Notes: generated by a model not told the origin, from the sequence alone. Shown: positions 25,186 through 32,168, numbered from the stretch's first letter. The stretch is 37,198 nucleotides of DNA from Prevotellaceae bacterium UBA7028 (GCA_002494215.1 DLBF01000010.1:1-37198); one strand, 5' to 3'. Numbers and translations are program-made.

Positions 25186-25392
25186 CTATTCTTCCCTGTA
25201 CTCCAGAATATCGCCAGGCTGACACTCCAGCACTTGGCAGATGGCCTCCAATGTGGAGAAGCGGACGGCCTTGGCCTTTCCCGTCTTCAGGATGGAGAGG
25301 TTGGCTTGCGTAATGCCAATTTTCTCCGCCAGCTCCTGTGATGACATCTTCCGCTTGGCCATCATAACATCTAAATTCACTACTATGCTCAT
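25186..25392 (-). CDS. small Cro/CI-type HTH regulator (YozG-like)
   Basis: 68 residues, almost entirely one XRE helix-turn-helix: MSSQELAEKIGITQANLSIL, then FSTLEAICQVLECQPGDIL. The form (conserved CQPGDIL end, no effector domain) is that of YozG-type regulators, which are often encoded beside DUF2975 membrane proteins, as here. It probably regulates this small gene group, including itself. Confidence 0.9.
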   Translation of the reverse strand: MSIVVNLDVMMAKRKMSSQELAEKIGITQANLSILKTGKAKAVRFSTLEAICQVLECQPGDILEYREE

Positions 25393-25401
25393 AGTTTGGT
25401 C

Positions 25402-25593
25402 AATTCATAATTCATAATTCATAATTCATGTTTGTAATTAAGAATTAAGAGAGAAAAAAGAAGAATTGGTTTCAGGTTTGACCTATGGTCGAGCCTGCTC
25501 ATGCAGCCTTCATAATTGACTAAAGTCTAGGGTCTAAAGCCTAAAGTCTAATTAATATTCTTCACTCTTCATTCTTCATTCTTCATTTTCAAA
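25402..25593. repeat. three different heptamer arrays in one gap
   Basis: About 25402-25432 has AATTCAT units; 25523-25553 has CTAAAGT/CTAAAGC units; 25560-25592 has CTTCATT units, which run into the 3' end of the DUF2975 gene. Three unrelated sequences share one 7-bp period within 200 bases. Confidence 0.75.
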
Positions 25594-26284
25594 TCGTCAG
25601 CTCCTGTTCTTCCTGCAACTCTTTGCCTCTTAGGATAATCTGAGAGACAATCATCAGGATAAGTCCAAAGATAACATAGTATATGATATTGCCATAATCT
25701 ACGCTAACATTCATATAGGCTATGTTGGTATGCTTAACGATTATCTCTGTGGAAACCCTACCAGCTATGTAGTGCAGAAGTTGTAAAACAAAAATCAAGA
25801 TACCGGCTGTTTCTATTTGTCGGGCAACCTTCGAGACGAAGACCTCTCCCTTGTAAACGGAGCGGATTACCTTAAGGGTGATGACAAGCAGAGAGATTGC
25901 CAATACACAGTACACGACAATGTTAAAGATGCCGATATAGTAAAGTGCTTTTCCTTTCACGCGGTCGGAAGGAATGCAGATCCTTGCCTTTTGAATGTCC
26001 AGATAGCAGGATTTCTTGCCCGAATTACTTACCAGATACTTACCCTCTGCAACTTGGGTGGATTTTACTTTCACATCAATACCCATCATGGGTTTTGAAT
26101 AGGTTGCTACACCGCCCTTCACTTCCTTTGTTGTCGAGAAATCCTCTGGCAGAGGTGCCACCGTCAGTCCTTCATTAGCATCCTTAGTCCATGTTGAATA
26201 GTTATACGTATAAATGCCTCCAAAGAAATGATATACAAGAACAACCAGCAACAATGCTGAATATATCTTCAATTTATTTTTCAT
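25589..26284 (-). CDS. DUF2975 membrane protein
   Basis: From the ATG at 26284 (231 residues) there is one N-terminal helix, an exported domain of about 100 residues, and three C-terminal helices. The chain ends RGKELQEEQELTI, the typical DUF2975 tail. A further ATG at 26308 lies in a heptamer-like stretch and is less likely. It shares the tail with the next upstream gene (26319-26780) and is coupled to the HTH gene downstream. Function unknown; these pairs are thought of as membrane sensor/regulator units, but that is inference. Confidence 0.82.
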   Translation of the reverse strand: MKNKLKIYSALLLVVLVYHFFGGIYTYNYSTWTKDANEGLTVAPLPEDFSTTKEVKGGVATYSKPMMGIDVKVKSTQVAEGKYLVSNSGKKSCYLDIQKARICIPSDRVKGKALYYIGIFNIVVYCVLAISLLVITLKVIRSVYKGEVFVSKVARQIETAGILIFVLQLLHYIAGRVSTEIIVKHTNIAYMNVSVDYGNIIYYVIFGLILMIVSQIILRGKELQEEQELTI

Positions 26285-26292
26285 AACGCTTA

Positions 26293-26322
26293 TAATTTCA
26301 ATTCTCAATTCTCAATTCTCAG
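26293..26322. repeat. heptamer array (ttctcaa units)
   Basis: Units of AATTCTC/TTCAATT lie between the two DUF2975 genes and touch the stop of the upstream one. Confidence 0.6.
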
Positions 26323-26780
26323 ATCGTCAGCTCCTGCTCCTCTCTCAGTTTGATGCCGACGGCGAAGACCTCGGCTATGATGAAATAGAAAACTACTTCA
26401 ATACCAGAACAAGCACAGGTATAAATATCAGATGGCTCAGCTTTTACCATTAATAGCACAACAACTGCAGATAGCATAAAAACGATAAATTTCCATGCAC
26501 ATTTACGTAGTAGCTTTACATTGTCTGTGACAAATATCTTGTCGCGACCCACGTTCAAGATGAATTTTACGTAATCTACAAGGCCACTGATGCCAAAATA
26601 TATAAAACAAATAAATACAATCAAAAAGGAAAATGCCATTGCGAGCGATGGATGAATAGAACTTCTGTCATAATGAATGTCTCCAAATCCCCAGATAATC
26701 CCGATTACTGGCATTAAAACAATTTCAGCAAACATTAAAACTAACAGAAGTACACACAGAAAATGAAGTCTTTTTTTCAT
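26319..26780 (-). CDS. DUF2975 membrane protein (shorter paralogue)
   Basis: 153 residues with four predicted helices (about 5-28, 45-68, 90-112, 122-143). It ends KLREEQELTI, like the neighbour at 25589. It lacks the large exported domain between helices 1 and 2 that the neighbour has. First gene of the minus-strand group DUF2975-DUF2975-HTH, with a good promoter element at 26826. Confidence 0.8.
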   Translation of the reverse strand: MKKRLHFLCVLLLVLMFAEIVLMPVIGIIWGFGDIHYDRSSIHPSLAMAFSFLIVFICFIYFGISGLVDYVKFILNVGRDKIFVTDNVKLLRKCAWKFIVFMLSAVVVLLMVKAEPSDIYTCACSGIEVVFYFIIAEVFAVGIKLREEQELTI

Positions 26781-26825
26781 AATGTTTTATTGTTTTCGGT
26801 TATTAATTTATCGTTTATCGATATG

Positions 26826-26833
26826 CAAAAGTA
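26826..26833 (-). promoter_or_regulatory. -7 element (TACTTTTG) of the DUF2975-HTH group
   Basis: Matches TAnnTTTG on the minus strand, 45 bases before the start at 26780. Confidence 0.55.
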
Positions 26834-26950
26834 TGTAGTTTTTTAAAACCGCCAAAACTTTTTCAATAAAAATTTATCGAAAAACAATAATTTTTTCTCC
26901 CTCTATACATTATTATATAGGAATTAATAGGAAGTTAACTTCCCTTTAAG

Positions 26951-26979
26951 AAAAAAAAGACTGCCCCGTGGGACAGTCC
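26951..26979 (-). terminator. Rho-independent terminator after the small lipoprotein gene
   Basis: On the minus strand GACTGTCCC-ACG-GGGCAGTC is followed by TTTTTTTT. Confidence 0.85.
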
Positions 26980-27005
26980 TTTGTTTTATCTGTTAAAGTT
27001 AGCTT

Positions 27006-27251
27006 TTATTCCTGAAGCTTGGCTACTACGTTGCAGGTTGCCCAAACCGTCTTGCTGGGCAAGCCCAGATCTACATATCCATGACCATTTATAGCGGCCG
27101 ACTTAGAGGTCTTGGTGCTGGATGTTGCAACTTTAGAGGTGGATGTACACGATGTTGTCAGGATTAGCGAGGCTGCCAAAAGTAACAAAATTGTAACCGT
27201 AATGGACTCCCTTTCGATAGAGCCTACATACTGCATCTTTTTGCCTTTCAT
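27006..27251 (-). CDS. small lipoprotein with truncated YVDLGLPS-type domain
   Basis: 81 residues: a hydrophobic leader with lipobox (SLILTTSC), a Ser/Thr/Lys-rich linker, then GHGYVDLGLPSKTVWATCNV. That motif starts the repeated domain of many large Bacteroidales and Fibrobacter surface proteins, where it normally runs on for well over 50 residues. Here it stops seven codons later. The gene has its own promoter element and terminator, so it is expressed or only recently broken. Confidence 0.6.
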   Translation of the reverse strand: MKGKKMQYVGSIERESITVTILLLLAASLILTTSCTSTSKVATSSTKTSKSAAINGHGYVDLGLPSKTVWATCNVVAKLQE

Positions 27252-27287
27252 CTTTGTTTTATGCTTGTTTTTGTGAGTTTTCTACCC

Positions 27288-27295
27288 CAAATGTA
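27288..27295 (-). promoter_or_regulatory. -7 element (TACATTTG) of the small lipoprotein gene
   Basis: Matches TAnnTTTG on the minus strand, 36 bases before the start at 27251. Confidence 0.5.
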
Positions 27296-27366
27296 CTATT
27301 TTTTAATACTCACTCCAAGCACAAAGACATTAATTAACAATTACGCAGGTTATTTAATATTCGTTT

Positions 27367-28140
27367 TCACTTAACCTTCAATGCGGCATAGATGGCATCC
27401 AGGCGTTTTATCTCCTCCAGCTGCGCGTTTATGGCAGAGGTGTCTTTCTGCTTGGCAGCTTCGGAAAGCTTCTCCAGCAGCTTGCAGACATCGCCCCCGT
27501 GGCTTGTAACCATATAGCAGGGGAAACCACCGTCGATGATATCATAGGAGGTGCCGTCCAATATCTTGGGTGGTTCGAGCGTAAATTTGGCAGACTCCAT
27601 AATATTGTCCATCAGGCTTTTAAGTGCCTTGCACACCTCTTCCGAGGCTTCTGTTTCAGAGACATTCATAGAGGGGGCTGACTTGGATTTGGCATAATCC
27701 ATATAAATCACCTTGTCTTTCTCTACGGCAAAGCCGCGCGTAGGTTCGAACGATGGGCGGATAATCACCACATAATTGTGCTGAGGATAAGGGCATGGCT
27801 GGCGATAAAGTTTGTGAATCTGGTTTCTGTATTCCTCGTCTAGGCTGTCGCGCACATCCTCGTCTGCAATCTTTTTCATCTTCTTCTCATGCGCTTTCTC
27901 CATTTTTCGACCTTCCTTTCGGATTTGCAATTGCCACTTTCGGAATTCCTCGAACTTTCCCTCATGGATAAAGGCGTTGGCACGCGCCTGAACATGATCT
28001 TCCTCTAGATACTTATGCACGGCACCGGCGGCCAAGAAGCGCGGATTGTCATTCTGCGCCCACATTCTCCCACTCATGGCGAATACCAGGAACAGGCCAA
28101 GGGTAAGTCTCAATGCTTGTGTACTTTTCAAAGTTTTCAT
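27367..28140 (-). CDS. exported protein of unknown function
   Basis: 257 residues. The signal peptide ends SGRMWAQ. A lysine/glutamate-rich helical stretch follows (about 60-110, including EKKMKKIADEDVRDSLDEEY), then a mixed domain with YVVIIRPSFEPTRGF and GGFPCYMVTSHGGDVCKLLE, and a C-terminal charged helix. Two cysteines in the last third may form a disulfide. I do not recognise the family. Promoter at 28187. Confidence 0.75.
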   Translation of the reverse strand: MKTLKSTQALRLTLGLFLVFAMSGRMWAQNDNPRFLAAGAVHKYLEEDHVQARANAFIHEGKFEEFRKWQLQIRKEGRKMEKAHEKKMKKIADEDVRDSLDEEYRNQIHKLYRQPCPYPQHNYVVIIRPSFEPTRGFAVEKDKVIYMDYAKSKSAPSMNVSETEASEEVCKALKSLMDNIMESAKFTLEPPKILDGTSYDIIDGGFPCYMVTSHGGDVCKLLEKLSEAAKQKDTSAINAQLEEIKRLDAIYAALKVK

Positions 28141-28186
28141 ACCTTTTCTTGTGTTTTTTTTAATAGTATTGCAGTTTATTCTGCCG

Positions 28187-28216
28187 TAAAGATACGGCTA
28201 ATTATCAAAAAACAAA
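28187..28216 (-). promoter_or_regulatory. promoter (-33 TTTG, 18 bp, TATCTTTA) of the gene at 27367-28140
   Basis: On the minus strand TTTG at 28216-28213 and TATCTTTA at 28194-28187 are 18 bp apart, close to the 19-21 bp usual for the Bacteroidota primary sigma factor. The last base of the -7 box deviates. Confidence 0.5.
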
Positions 28217-28279
28217 GAAAAACGAGAACAATTTTTTCTCATCACCGTAAATTTCCCCCAGCTATCAGAGGCAGGGCAC

Positions 28280-28314
28280 AAAAAAGCCCGCAGGATTTCT
28301 CCTGCGGGGGGCTT
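28280..28314 (-). terminator. Rho-independent terminator after the HicB-like gene
   Basis: On the minus strand CGCAGGAGAAATCCTGCGG lies within a longer AGCCC/GGGCT stem, followed by TTTTTT. Confidence 0.85.
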
Positions 28315-28341
28315 CTATGATGTTATCTTTACGGCTATAGC

Positions 28342-28689
28342 TTACAACACAGCCACGTGGTTCAATTCATTCTTGATGGCTCTGTTGATAAAATCATTGA
28401 TGGTTGTCCCTGATGCTGCCACAAATGCAGCTACACGCGAATGCAGCTCCGACGACATTCTCAGATTCAATCGTCCGCTATAAGGCTTAGCAGGTTCCAC
28501 GCCATCAGCCTTGCAACCTTCCAGATAGCTGTCAACGCCAGCCTCAAAGTCTTTTCTCAGTTCCTCCAATGTTTGTCCTTCGTACAGAATCAGCGCCTTG
28601 CTCATACCCTGCACTTTACCAAACAGACAGTTGTCCTCCTTGCTGTATTCCACACTGCCCTTATAACCTTTATACTCCAAATAGTCCAT
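28342..28689 (-). CDS. HicB-family antitoxin-like protein, no HicA partner
   Basis: 115 residues. The N-terminal part (about 1-70) is a degraded-RNase-H HicB fold (GYKGSVEYSKEDNCLFGKVQ, EGQTLEELRKDFEAGVDSYL). The C-terminal part is a ribbon-helix-helix (SGRLNLRMSSELHSRVAAFV, then TTINDFINRAI). HicB neutralises the HicA mRNA interferase and represses the operon through its RHH. No HicA-like ORF is next to it, so it is an orphan antitoxin or has acquired another role. The promoter and a repeated GGTAC motif sit almost on the start codon. Confidence 0.88.
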   Translation of the reverse strand: MDYLEYKGYKGSVEYSKEDNCLFGKVQGMSKALILYEGQTLEELRKDFEAGVDSYLEGCKADGVEPAKPYSGRLNLRMSSELHSRVAAFVAASGTTINDFINRAIKNELNHVAVL

Positions 28690-28693
28690 ATCG

Positions 28694-28714
28694 CAAAGGT
28701 ACTACATTTGGTAC
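28694..28714 (-). promoter_or_regulatory. promoter (TACCTTTG) and GGTACT direct repeats in front of the HicB-like gene
   Basis: TACCTTTG on the minus strand at 28701-28694 is only five bases from the ATG, so the transcript would be leaderless or nearly so. GGTACT occurs twice with 12-bp spacing, overlapping the promoter; RHH proteins bind such short repeats, so this may be the autorepression site. Confidence 0.45.
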
Positions 28715-28849
28715 TAAGTGCAAAATTATTTTGTATTTTCTTTTGCGTTATCCCCTTTAAAAAAACACACCTGCAAGCAGTTAACTCTTTTTAACTATTA
28801 GAGAAACATAATGAAACATTAAATATTTCTCCGTTTTAGAATGATAGAG

Positions 28850-28857
28850 TAATTTTG
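28850..28857 (+). promoter_or_regulatory. -7 element (TAATTTTG) of the small membrane protein gene
   Basis: Matches TAnnTTTG about 88 bases before the start at 28945. The leader contains GAAGG...CCTTC (about 28884-28902), a weak hairpin. Confidence 0.45.
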
Positions 28858-28944
28858 TATTGGAATTATAAAAGAAAATTAACGAAGGAGGCGCCAACCT
28901 TCTGTATTTTATTGAAATTATTAACCAATTAAATAATAGAAATT

Positions 28945-29133
28945 ATGCGTATATATTTTTGGATTGCAATTGCTGCCGTTTGTTTGGTGGTAGAAATTAT
29001 TGCAAGAATTAAAGTTACCAAAAGCGAATCTAATGAGAGATTTTTGAAGCTATATAAAAGGAGCAGCAACTATCATATTTTCATCGAATTGGTGATATTA
29101 GCAGCATTGCTGTATTATGCTCTTTTTAAGTAG
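28945..29133 (+). CDS. small two-helix membrane protein, unknown
   Basis: 62 residues with two hydrophobic helices (about 3-20 and 45-60) and a charged loop between (RIKVTKSESNERFLKLYKR). No family recognised. A promoter element upstream and a strong terminator directly after the stop support a real, singly transcribed gene. Confidence 0.7.
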   Translation: MRIYFWIAIAAVCLVVEIIARIKVTKSESNERFLKLYKRSSNYHIFIELVILAALLYYALFK

Positions 29134-29160
29134 AATCTCTTTAGGATTTGTCGATTATAT

Positions 29161-29193
29161 GACGCCAAGATAAAAGCTTGGCGTCTTTTTCTT
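29161..29193 (+). terminator. Rho-independent terminator after the small membrane protein gene
   Basis: GACGCCAAG and CTTGGCGTC form a perfect 9-bp stem around ATAAAAG, followed by TTTTTCTTT. Confidence 0.92.
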
Positions 29194-29385
29194 TATATAC
29201 GTATATAAGTGTTCTGCGATCAGACGATAATATTGGCTCCCATTCTAAACTGTGAATTGTGAATGGTGTGAATGGCTGCATTGTAATGTCCTGATCTTTC
29301 CAACTCGCTACAGCACCCGTAAAATAGTGTTTTCGGGCGCTATTAATACTAGCAATTGCTGCCCTTAAGGGGCGCAAATTTTTCC

Positions 29386-29413
29386 TAGTTAGGGAGAAAA
29401 TTTTCCCTAACTA
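29386..29413. repeat. inverted repeat TAGTTAGGGA / TCCCTAACTA
   Basis: Two 10-base arms around an eight-base A/T-rich centre, with no U-tract typical of a terminator. It lies between the small membrane protein gene and the HigA remnant. Role unknown. Confidence 0.6.
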
Positions 29414-29477
29414 AGCAGTTTCTGCTGCCTAATTAAGGAGATTTCGCGTGTAATGATTTTTCCTTACTGCGCTGAAA

Positions 29478-29634
29478 TTAGAAGAGTGCAGCGCAGATTT
29501 TTCGGATGTCAATTAACCTCTCAAGAAGGGGCTTCTTCTGTCTGGCCACAGACATATTATAGCGTGTCTGCATATTTATAAGCAGCTTTGGGTTAATGCC
29601 CAACGCGGCTTCCATCACCCTATCAACACAGAAT
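29478..29634 (-). pseudogene. HigA-type antitoxin, C-terminal remnant
   Basis: On the minus strand, ending at the TAA at 29480-29478, the frame reads VMEAALGINPKLLINMQTRY, then NMSVARQKKPLLERLIDIRK and ICAALF. This is the standard HigA C-terminus (EAALGI, NMQxxYNM, IRKIxAxL). There is no start codon or HTH upstream; at 29634 the sequence runs into a terminator of the opposite strand. Joined at the shared ATTCTGT, the remnant at 456-578 and this one would be in frame but about 15 residues short of a normal HigA, lacking the recognition-helix region. Confidence 0.78.
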
Positions 29635-29667
29635 GACTCCCGCTTGTGGGAGTCATTCTGTTTTTTT
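29629..29667 (+). terminator. strong terminator with no plus-strand gene in front of it
   Basis: CAGAATGACTCCC and GGGAGTCATTCTG form a perfect 13-bp stem around GCTTGT, followed by TTTTTTTA. The nearest plus-strand gene upstream already has its own terminator at 29161. Confidence 0.92.
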
Positions 29668-29722
29668 ATGTCCTTTTTGAAAATATTCGGGGGAAAAGGT
29701 GTGGGGTTTAGAAAAAACTCTC

Positions 29723-29730
29723 TATCTTTG
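29723..29730 (+). promoter_or_regulatory. -7 element (TATCTTTG) deciding the start at 29766
   Basis: Perfect TAnnTTTG. Transcription would begin near 29737, so a GTG at 29730 cannot be the start, and the ATG at 29766 (or 29817) is used. Confidence 0.65.
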
Positions 29731-29765
29731 TGTTCGCAAAACGTAAATTTAACTTTTTTGTTGAA

Positions 29766-30545
29766 ATGAGTAAAAACGCACCAAGGGGCTTTCAGAGCCC
29801 GAGACTAAAGGCCTTCATGAGCAAGGCTTGTGTAAGAAACGTGTTACTTCTGGTGGTTCTATCCTTCGCTTCCGCAAGCCTGAAAGCGCAGGATGTCCTG
29901 TGTTTCAAGAATCTGCAGAAAGAGGATGTTATCGTCCTCAGTGCTAATTCCGACGAGGTAAGCTATCGGAAATATGGCGATGGTAGCGGCGATGTGCACG
30001 TAGCCAAAGCTTCGGACTTGTTTTATGTCCAATACCAGAATGGTAAGACTTACCGTTTCAGTGATAAGGACGAAATCAATCCCCTCGCCGGCGTGCTTGT
30101 CCCAGGCACAAGGAAACTCACATGCCAGTTTGACTTTCTCGTTCAGGACGCATGGGGCGTAGGGCTGATGCTAAGGCGTGAGCTGAATCCGTATGTCGGC
30201 CTAAACATTGCGGGTGTATCCTATATCTCTGGCTGGCATAAGTACGAGGGGCCCAGCAATATGGGATTCATTAATGTAAGGGCATTGGGTGTCAGATTCT
30301 ATACTCCCCCAGTTGAGCCTTGCAGACTCTATGCCGAGATTACGCCCGGCTATACGCATAGCTACGTGGATGTACATTATTATGGGAGATGGTTAAAGGG
30401 GACTGGCGACAACTTCAGCTTCGATGCCGGTGCCGGAATCGAGATAGGGAGACATGTGGCGCTGGGTTACCACTTTTACTATATTGTGGGCAGTGACTCA
30501 AAAGATGGCTATATGCACATGGGCAAGTTGTCCATCCTCTTTTAA
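29766..30545 (+). CDS. predicted outer-membrane beta-barrel protein, unknown
   Basis: 259 residues. A polar N-terminus is followed by a signal-peptide-like core (VRNVLLLVVLSFASASLKAQ), so the true start may be the ATG at 29817. A short domain (about 40-100, DVLCFKNLQKEDVIVLSAN) precedes alternating strands with aromatic residues (YVGLNIAGVSYISGW, LYAEITPGYTHSYVDVHYYG, HVALGYHFYYIVG) that end in a hydrophobic MGKLSILF, as expected of a small OmpW/OprF-like barrel. Family not identified. Own promoter and terminator. Confidence 0.75.
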   Translation: MSKNAPRGFQSPRLKAFMSKACVRNVLLLVVLSFASASLKAQDVLCFKNLQKEDVIVLSANSDEVSYRKYGDGSGDVHVAKASDLFYVQYQNGKTYRFSDKDEINPLAGVLVPGTRKLTCQFDFLVQDAWGVGLMLRRELNPYVGLNIAGVSYISGWHKYEGPSNMGFINVRALGVRFYTPPVEPCRLYAEITPGYTHSYVDVHYYGRWLKGTGDNFSFDAGAGIEIGRHVALGYHFYYIVGSDSKDGYMHMGKLSILF

Positions 30546-30572
30546 TCCCCTCAATTTAATATACAAACAGAA

Positions 30573-30601
30573 ACAGCCCCGGAGGTTTTCTCTGGGGCTG
30601 T
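30573..30601. terminator. hairpin between convergent genes (probable bidirectional terminator)
   Basis: ACAGCCCCGGA pairs with TCTGGGGCTGT. T-rich stretches lie on both sides but are short. Confidence 0.65.
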
Positions 30602-30621
30602 GTTGTGTTTGTGAATGTATG

Positions 30622-31701
30622 CTAAGCTTGCTGTATTCTCTTTAGGTGGCAGAGCAGCAGTTTGCCGTTGCCGTCGCGCAGGTGCATGCCGTTGCCGCGA
30701 CAATAGCGGAAGTATTTGCACGCCTTGCACTCGTCTGTGCGCATCCATTCCCTGTCTCTGTAGGGAGCGTAGCGCTTCTCCCACACCTCCATGAAGTCGT
30801 CCTGATAGATGTTGCCCTGATTGTAATCCGAGCGGATGCTGGCGCAGGCGGCAATGGAGCCGTCGGCCATCACGGAACCTACGGAAATGCCTGCACGGCA
30901 CGAGAAGAAGTGGTCGCGCACCTCGCCCTCGTAATTGCCCAGGAAGCCCTCGCAGCCGTAATCGACACGTATCCTGCCCTCCTGACGCGTCTCCTTGATA
31001 AAGTCAAAGACGGCGCGGAACTCCTCGTTGGTGAGCTTCATGTCGGGGTCGTTGGCAGCACGTCCCACGGGGAAGACGGTGAAGAGCCTCCAACGCGTTA
31101 CGCCCTTGGAGATCAGGAACTCCTTGATGTCGTTCAGCTTCTGATGGTTTCGGCGGTTCACGCAGGTTACTATGTCGAAGACGAACCCTTTCTTGGCCAC
31201 CAGCATGTCTATGGCCTTGCTGACCATCTGGAAGCTCTGCGCGTTGCCTCGCATCCAGTTGTGGTCTTCCTCCAAGCCGTCCAGACTGATGGTCATGGTG
31301 TGGATGCCTGCCCGCTGGAGGCTTATCCATCGCTGTGGCGTAAGGTGCAGGGCGTTGGTGACCAATCCCCAGGGGAATCCCTTCTGGTAGATGGCTCGGC
31401 CGCATTCCTCCAGGTCTTTGCGCATCAGTGCCTCGCCACCTGTGATGATGACGAAGACCTTGTGCGGGTCGGTCCTGCGGGCTATGCTGTCCAGCACGCG
31501 CAGGAAGTCCTCCTTGGGCATGTCCTTGCTTTCGGGCTGCATCTTGCAGTCGCTTCCACAATGGCGGCACTTCAGGTCGCAGCGCGTCGTACATTCCCAG
31601 AAGAGCTGCTTTAGGGGGTGCTCCTTCCTAAGCATAATCTCCTGCTGTCGCCAGAGCTCAAGGGCCAGTTTCTTCCGAAGGGTAAGAGGGGTGGCCTTCA
31701 T
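30622..31701 (-). CDS. radical SAM/SPASM enzyme of the rSAM/lipoprotein pair (TIGR04133-like)
   Basis: 359 residues. The radical SAM motif is CDLKCRHC (Cys41, 45, 48), followed by ITGGEALMRKDL and the usual barrel. A SPASM C-terminus has FFSCRAGISVGS, AACASI, and DECKACKYFRYCRG with a final LLLCHL, enough cysteines for two auxiliary 4Fe-4S clusters. SPASM enzymes usually modify peptides or proteins. The start overlaps the stop of the upstream lipoprotein gene by one base (TAATG), so the two are translationally coupled and the lipoprotein is the likely partner or substrate. TIGR04133/04134 names the pair from memory; its chemistry is not known to me. Confidence 0.88.
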   Translation of the reverse strand: MKATPLTLRKKLALELWRQQEIMLRKEHPLKQLFWECTTRCDLKCRHCGSDCKMQPESKDMPKEDFLRVLDSIARRTDPHKVFVIITGGEALMRKDLEECGRAIYQKGFPWGLVTNALHLTPQRWISLQRAGIHTMTISLDGLEEDHNWMRGNAQSFQMVSKAIDMLVAKKGFVFDIVTCVNRRNHQKLNDIKEFLISKGVTRWRLFTVFPVGRAANDPDMKLTNEEFRAVFDFIKETRQEGRIRVDYGCEGFLGNYEGEVRDHFFSCRAGISVGSVMADGSIAACASIRSDYNQGNIYQDDFMEVWEKRYAPYRDREWMRTDECKACKYFRYCRGNGMHLRDGNGKLLLCHLKRIQQA

Positions 31702-32168
31702 TATTTCTTCTTCAGCTGAATATTCTGTGTGATTCTAAAAGTGCCTTCATACCAATTGCCATCACTTTTTTTAATTTGCTCGGCTGATTCGTAGTCGATA
31801 TCTAATGTGTCGCTGGCAAATTCTCCTCCATTGGCCTCTCCGTCCACATCCTGAACGATTAATTTTGTATATTTACTTCCAAGGAGGTTTTCAAAGTATA
31901 AATAATATTCACCAAAATAGTCCGTCTTTTTTGAGAAGAGATTAAACCAATATCTTCCATCGTTAAAATCTTGGTATCTTTCGGCTGACACCAAAATTCC
32001 GTTGATTTCATTACCTTGCTCATCGGTTACGGTACCCTGCATTATAAAATCGGCATGTGGGGAACCATACTCTTCCATCATTTCCTCTTTCGAGCAGCTG
32101 CTGAAACCCAAAACAGAAAGCAAAACCGACAGAACGGCGCCGTACAAACGATAAATCTTAGTTTTCAT
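31701..32168 (-). CDS. radical SAM-associated putative lipoprotein (TIGR04134-like)
   Basis: From the ATG at 32168 (155 residues): lipoprotein signal with lipobox LGFSSC, then an acidic EEMMEEYGSPHADFIMQGTV segment and a domain like carboxypeptidase-regulatory beta-sandwiches (VTDEQGNEINGILVSA, DYFGEYYLYFENL). Late in the chain are DVDGEANGGEFASDTLDIDY and a lysine-rich end. An upstream in-frame ATG at 32201 lies at the -7 element and cannot be used. It is encoded directly before the radical SAM/SPASM enzyme with a one-base overlap. Possible modification sites cannot be chosen by eye. Confidence 0.85.
   Translation of the reverse strand: MKTKIYRLYGAVLSVLLSVLGFSSCSKEEMMEEYGSPHADFIMQGTVTDEQGNEINGILVSAERYQDFNDGRYWFNLFSKKTDYFGEYYLYFENLLGSKYTKLIVQDVDGEANGGEFASDTLDIDYESAEQIKKSDGNWYEGTFRITQNIQLKKK

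Larger units (their letters stand above)
29134..29765. other. 632-base gap without an intact gene
   Basis: It contains the terminator at 29161, a near-perfect inverted repeat at 29386-29413 (TAGTTAGGGA / TCCCTAACTA), the HigA C-terminal remnant, an orphan terminator at 29629 and the promoter at 29723. A 78-codon minus-strand ORF (29141-29377) runs through the terminator and is not credible. Confidence 0.65.

Noticed and set aside
29141..29377. 78-codon minus-strand ORF
   Set aside because: It runs through the perfect terminator at 29161 and has no recognisable sequence or promoter.
29478..29660. Small regulatory RNA ending in the terminator at 29629
   Set aside because: Considered because the terminator has no gene; the HigA remnant on the other strand and the inversion explain the region better, and no plus-strand promoter was seen.
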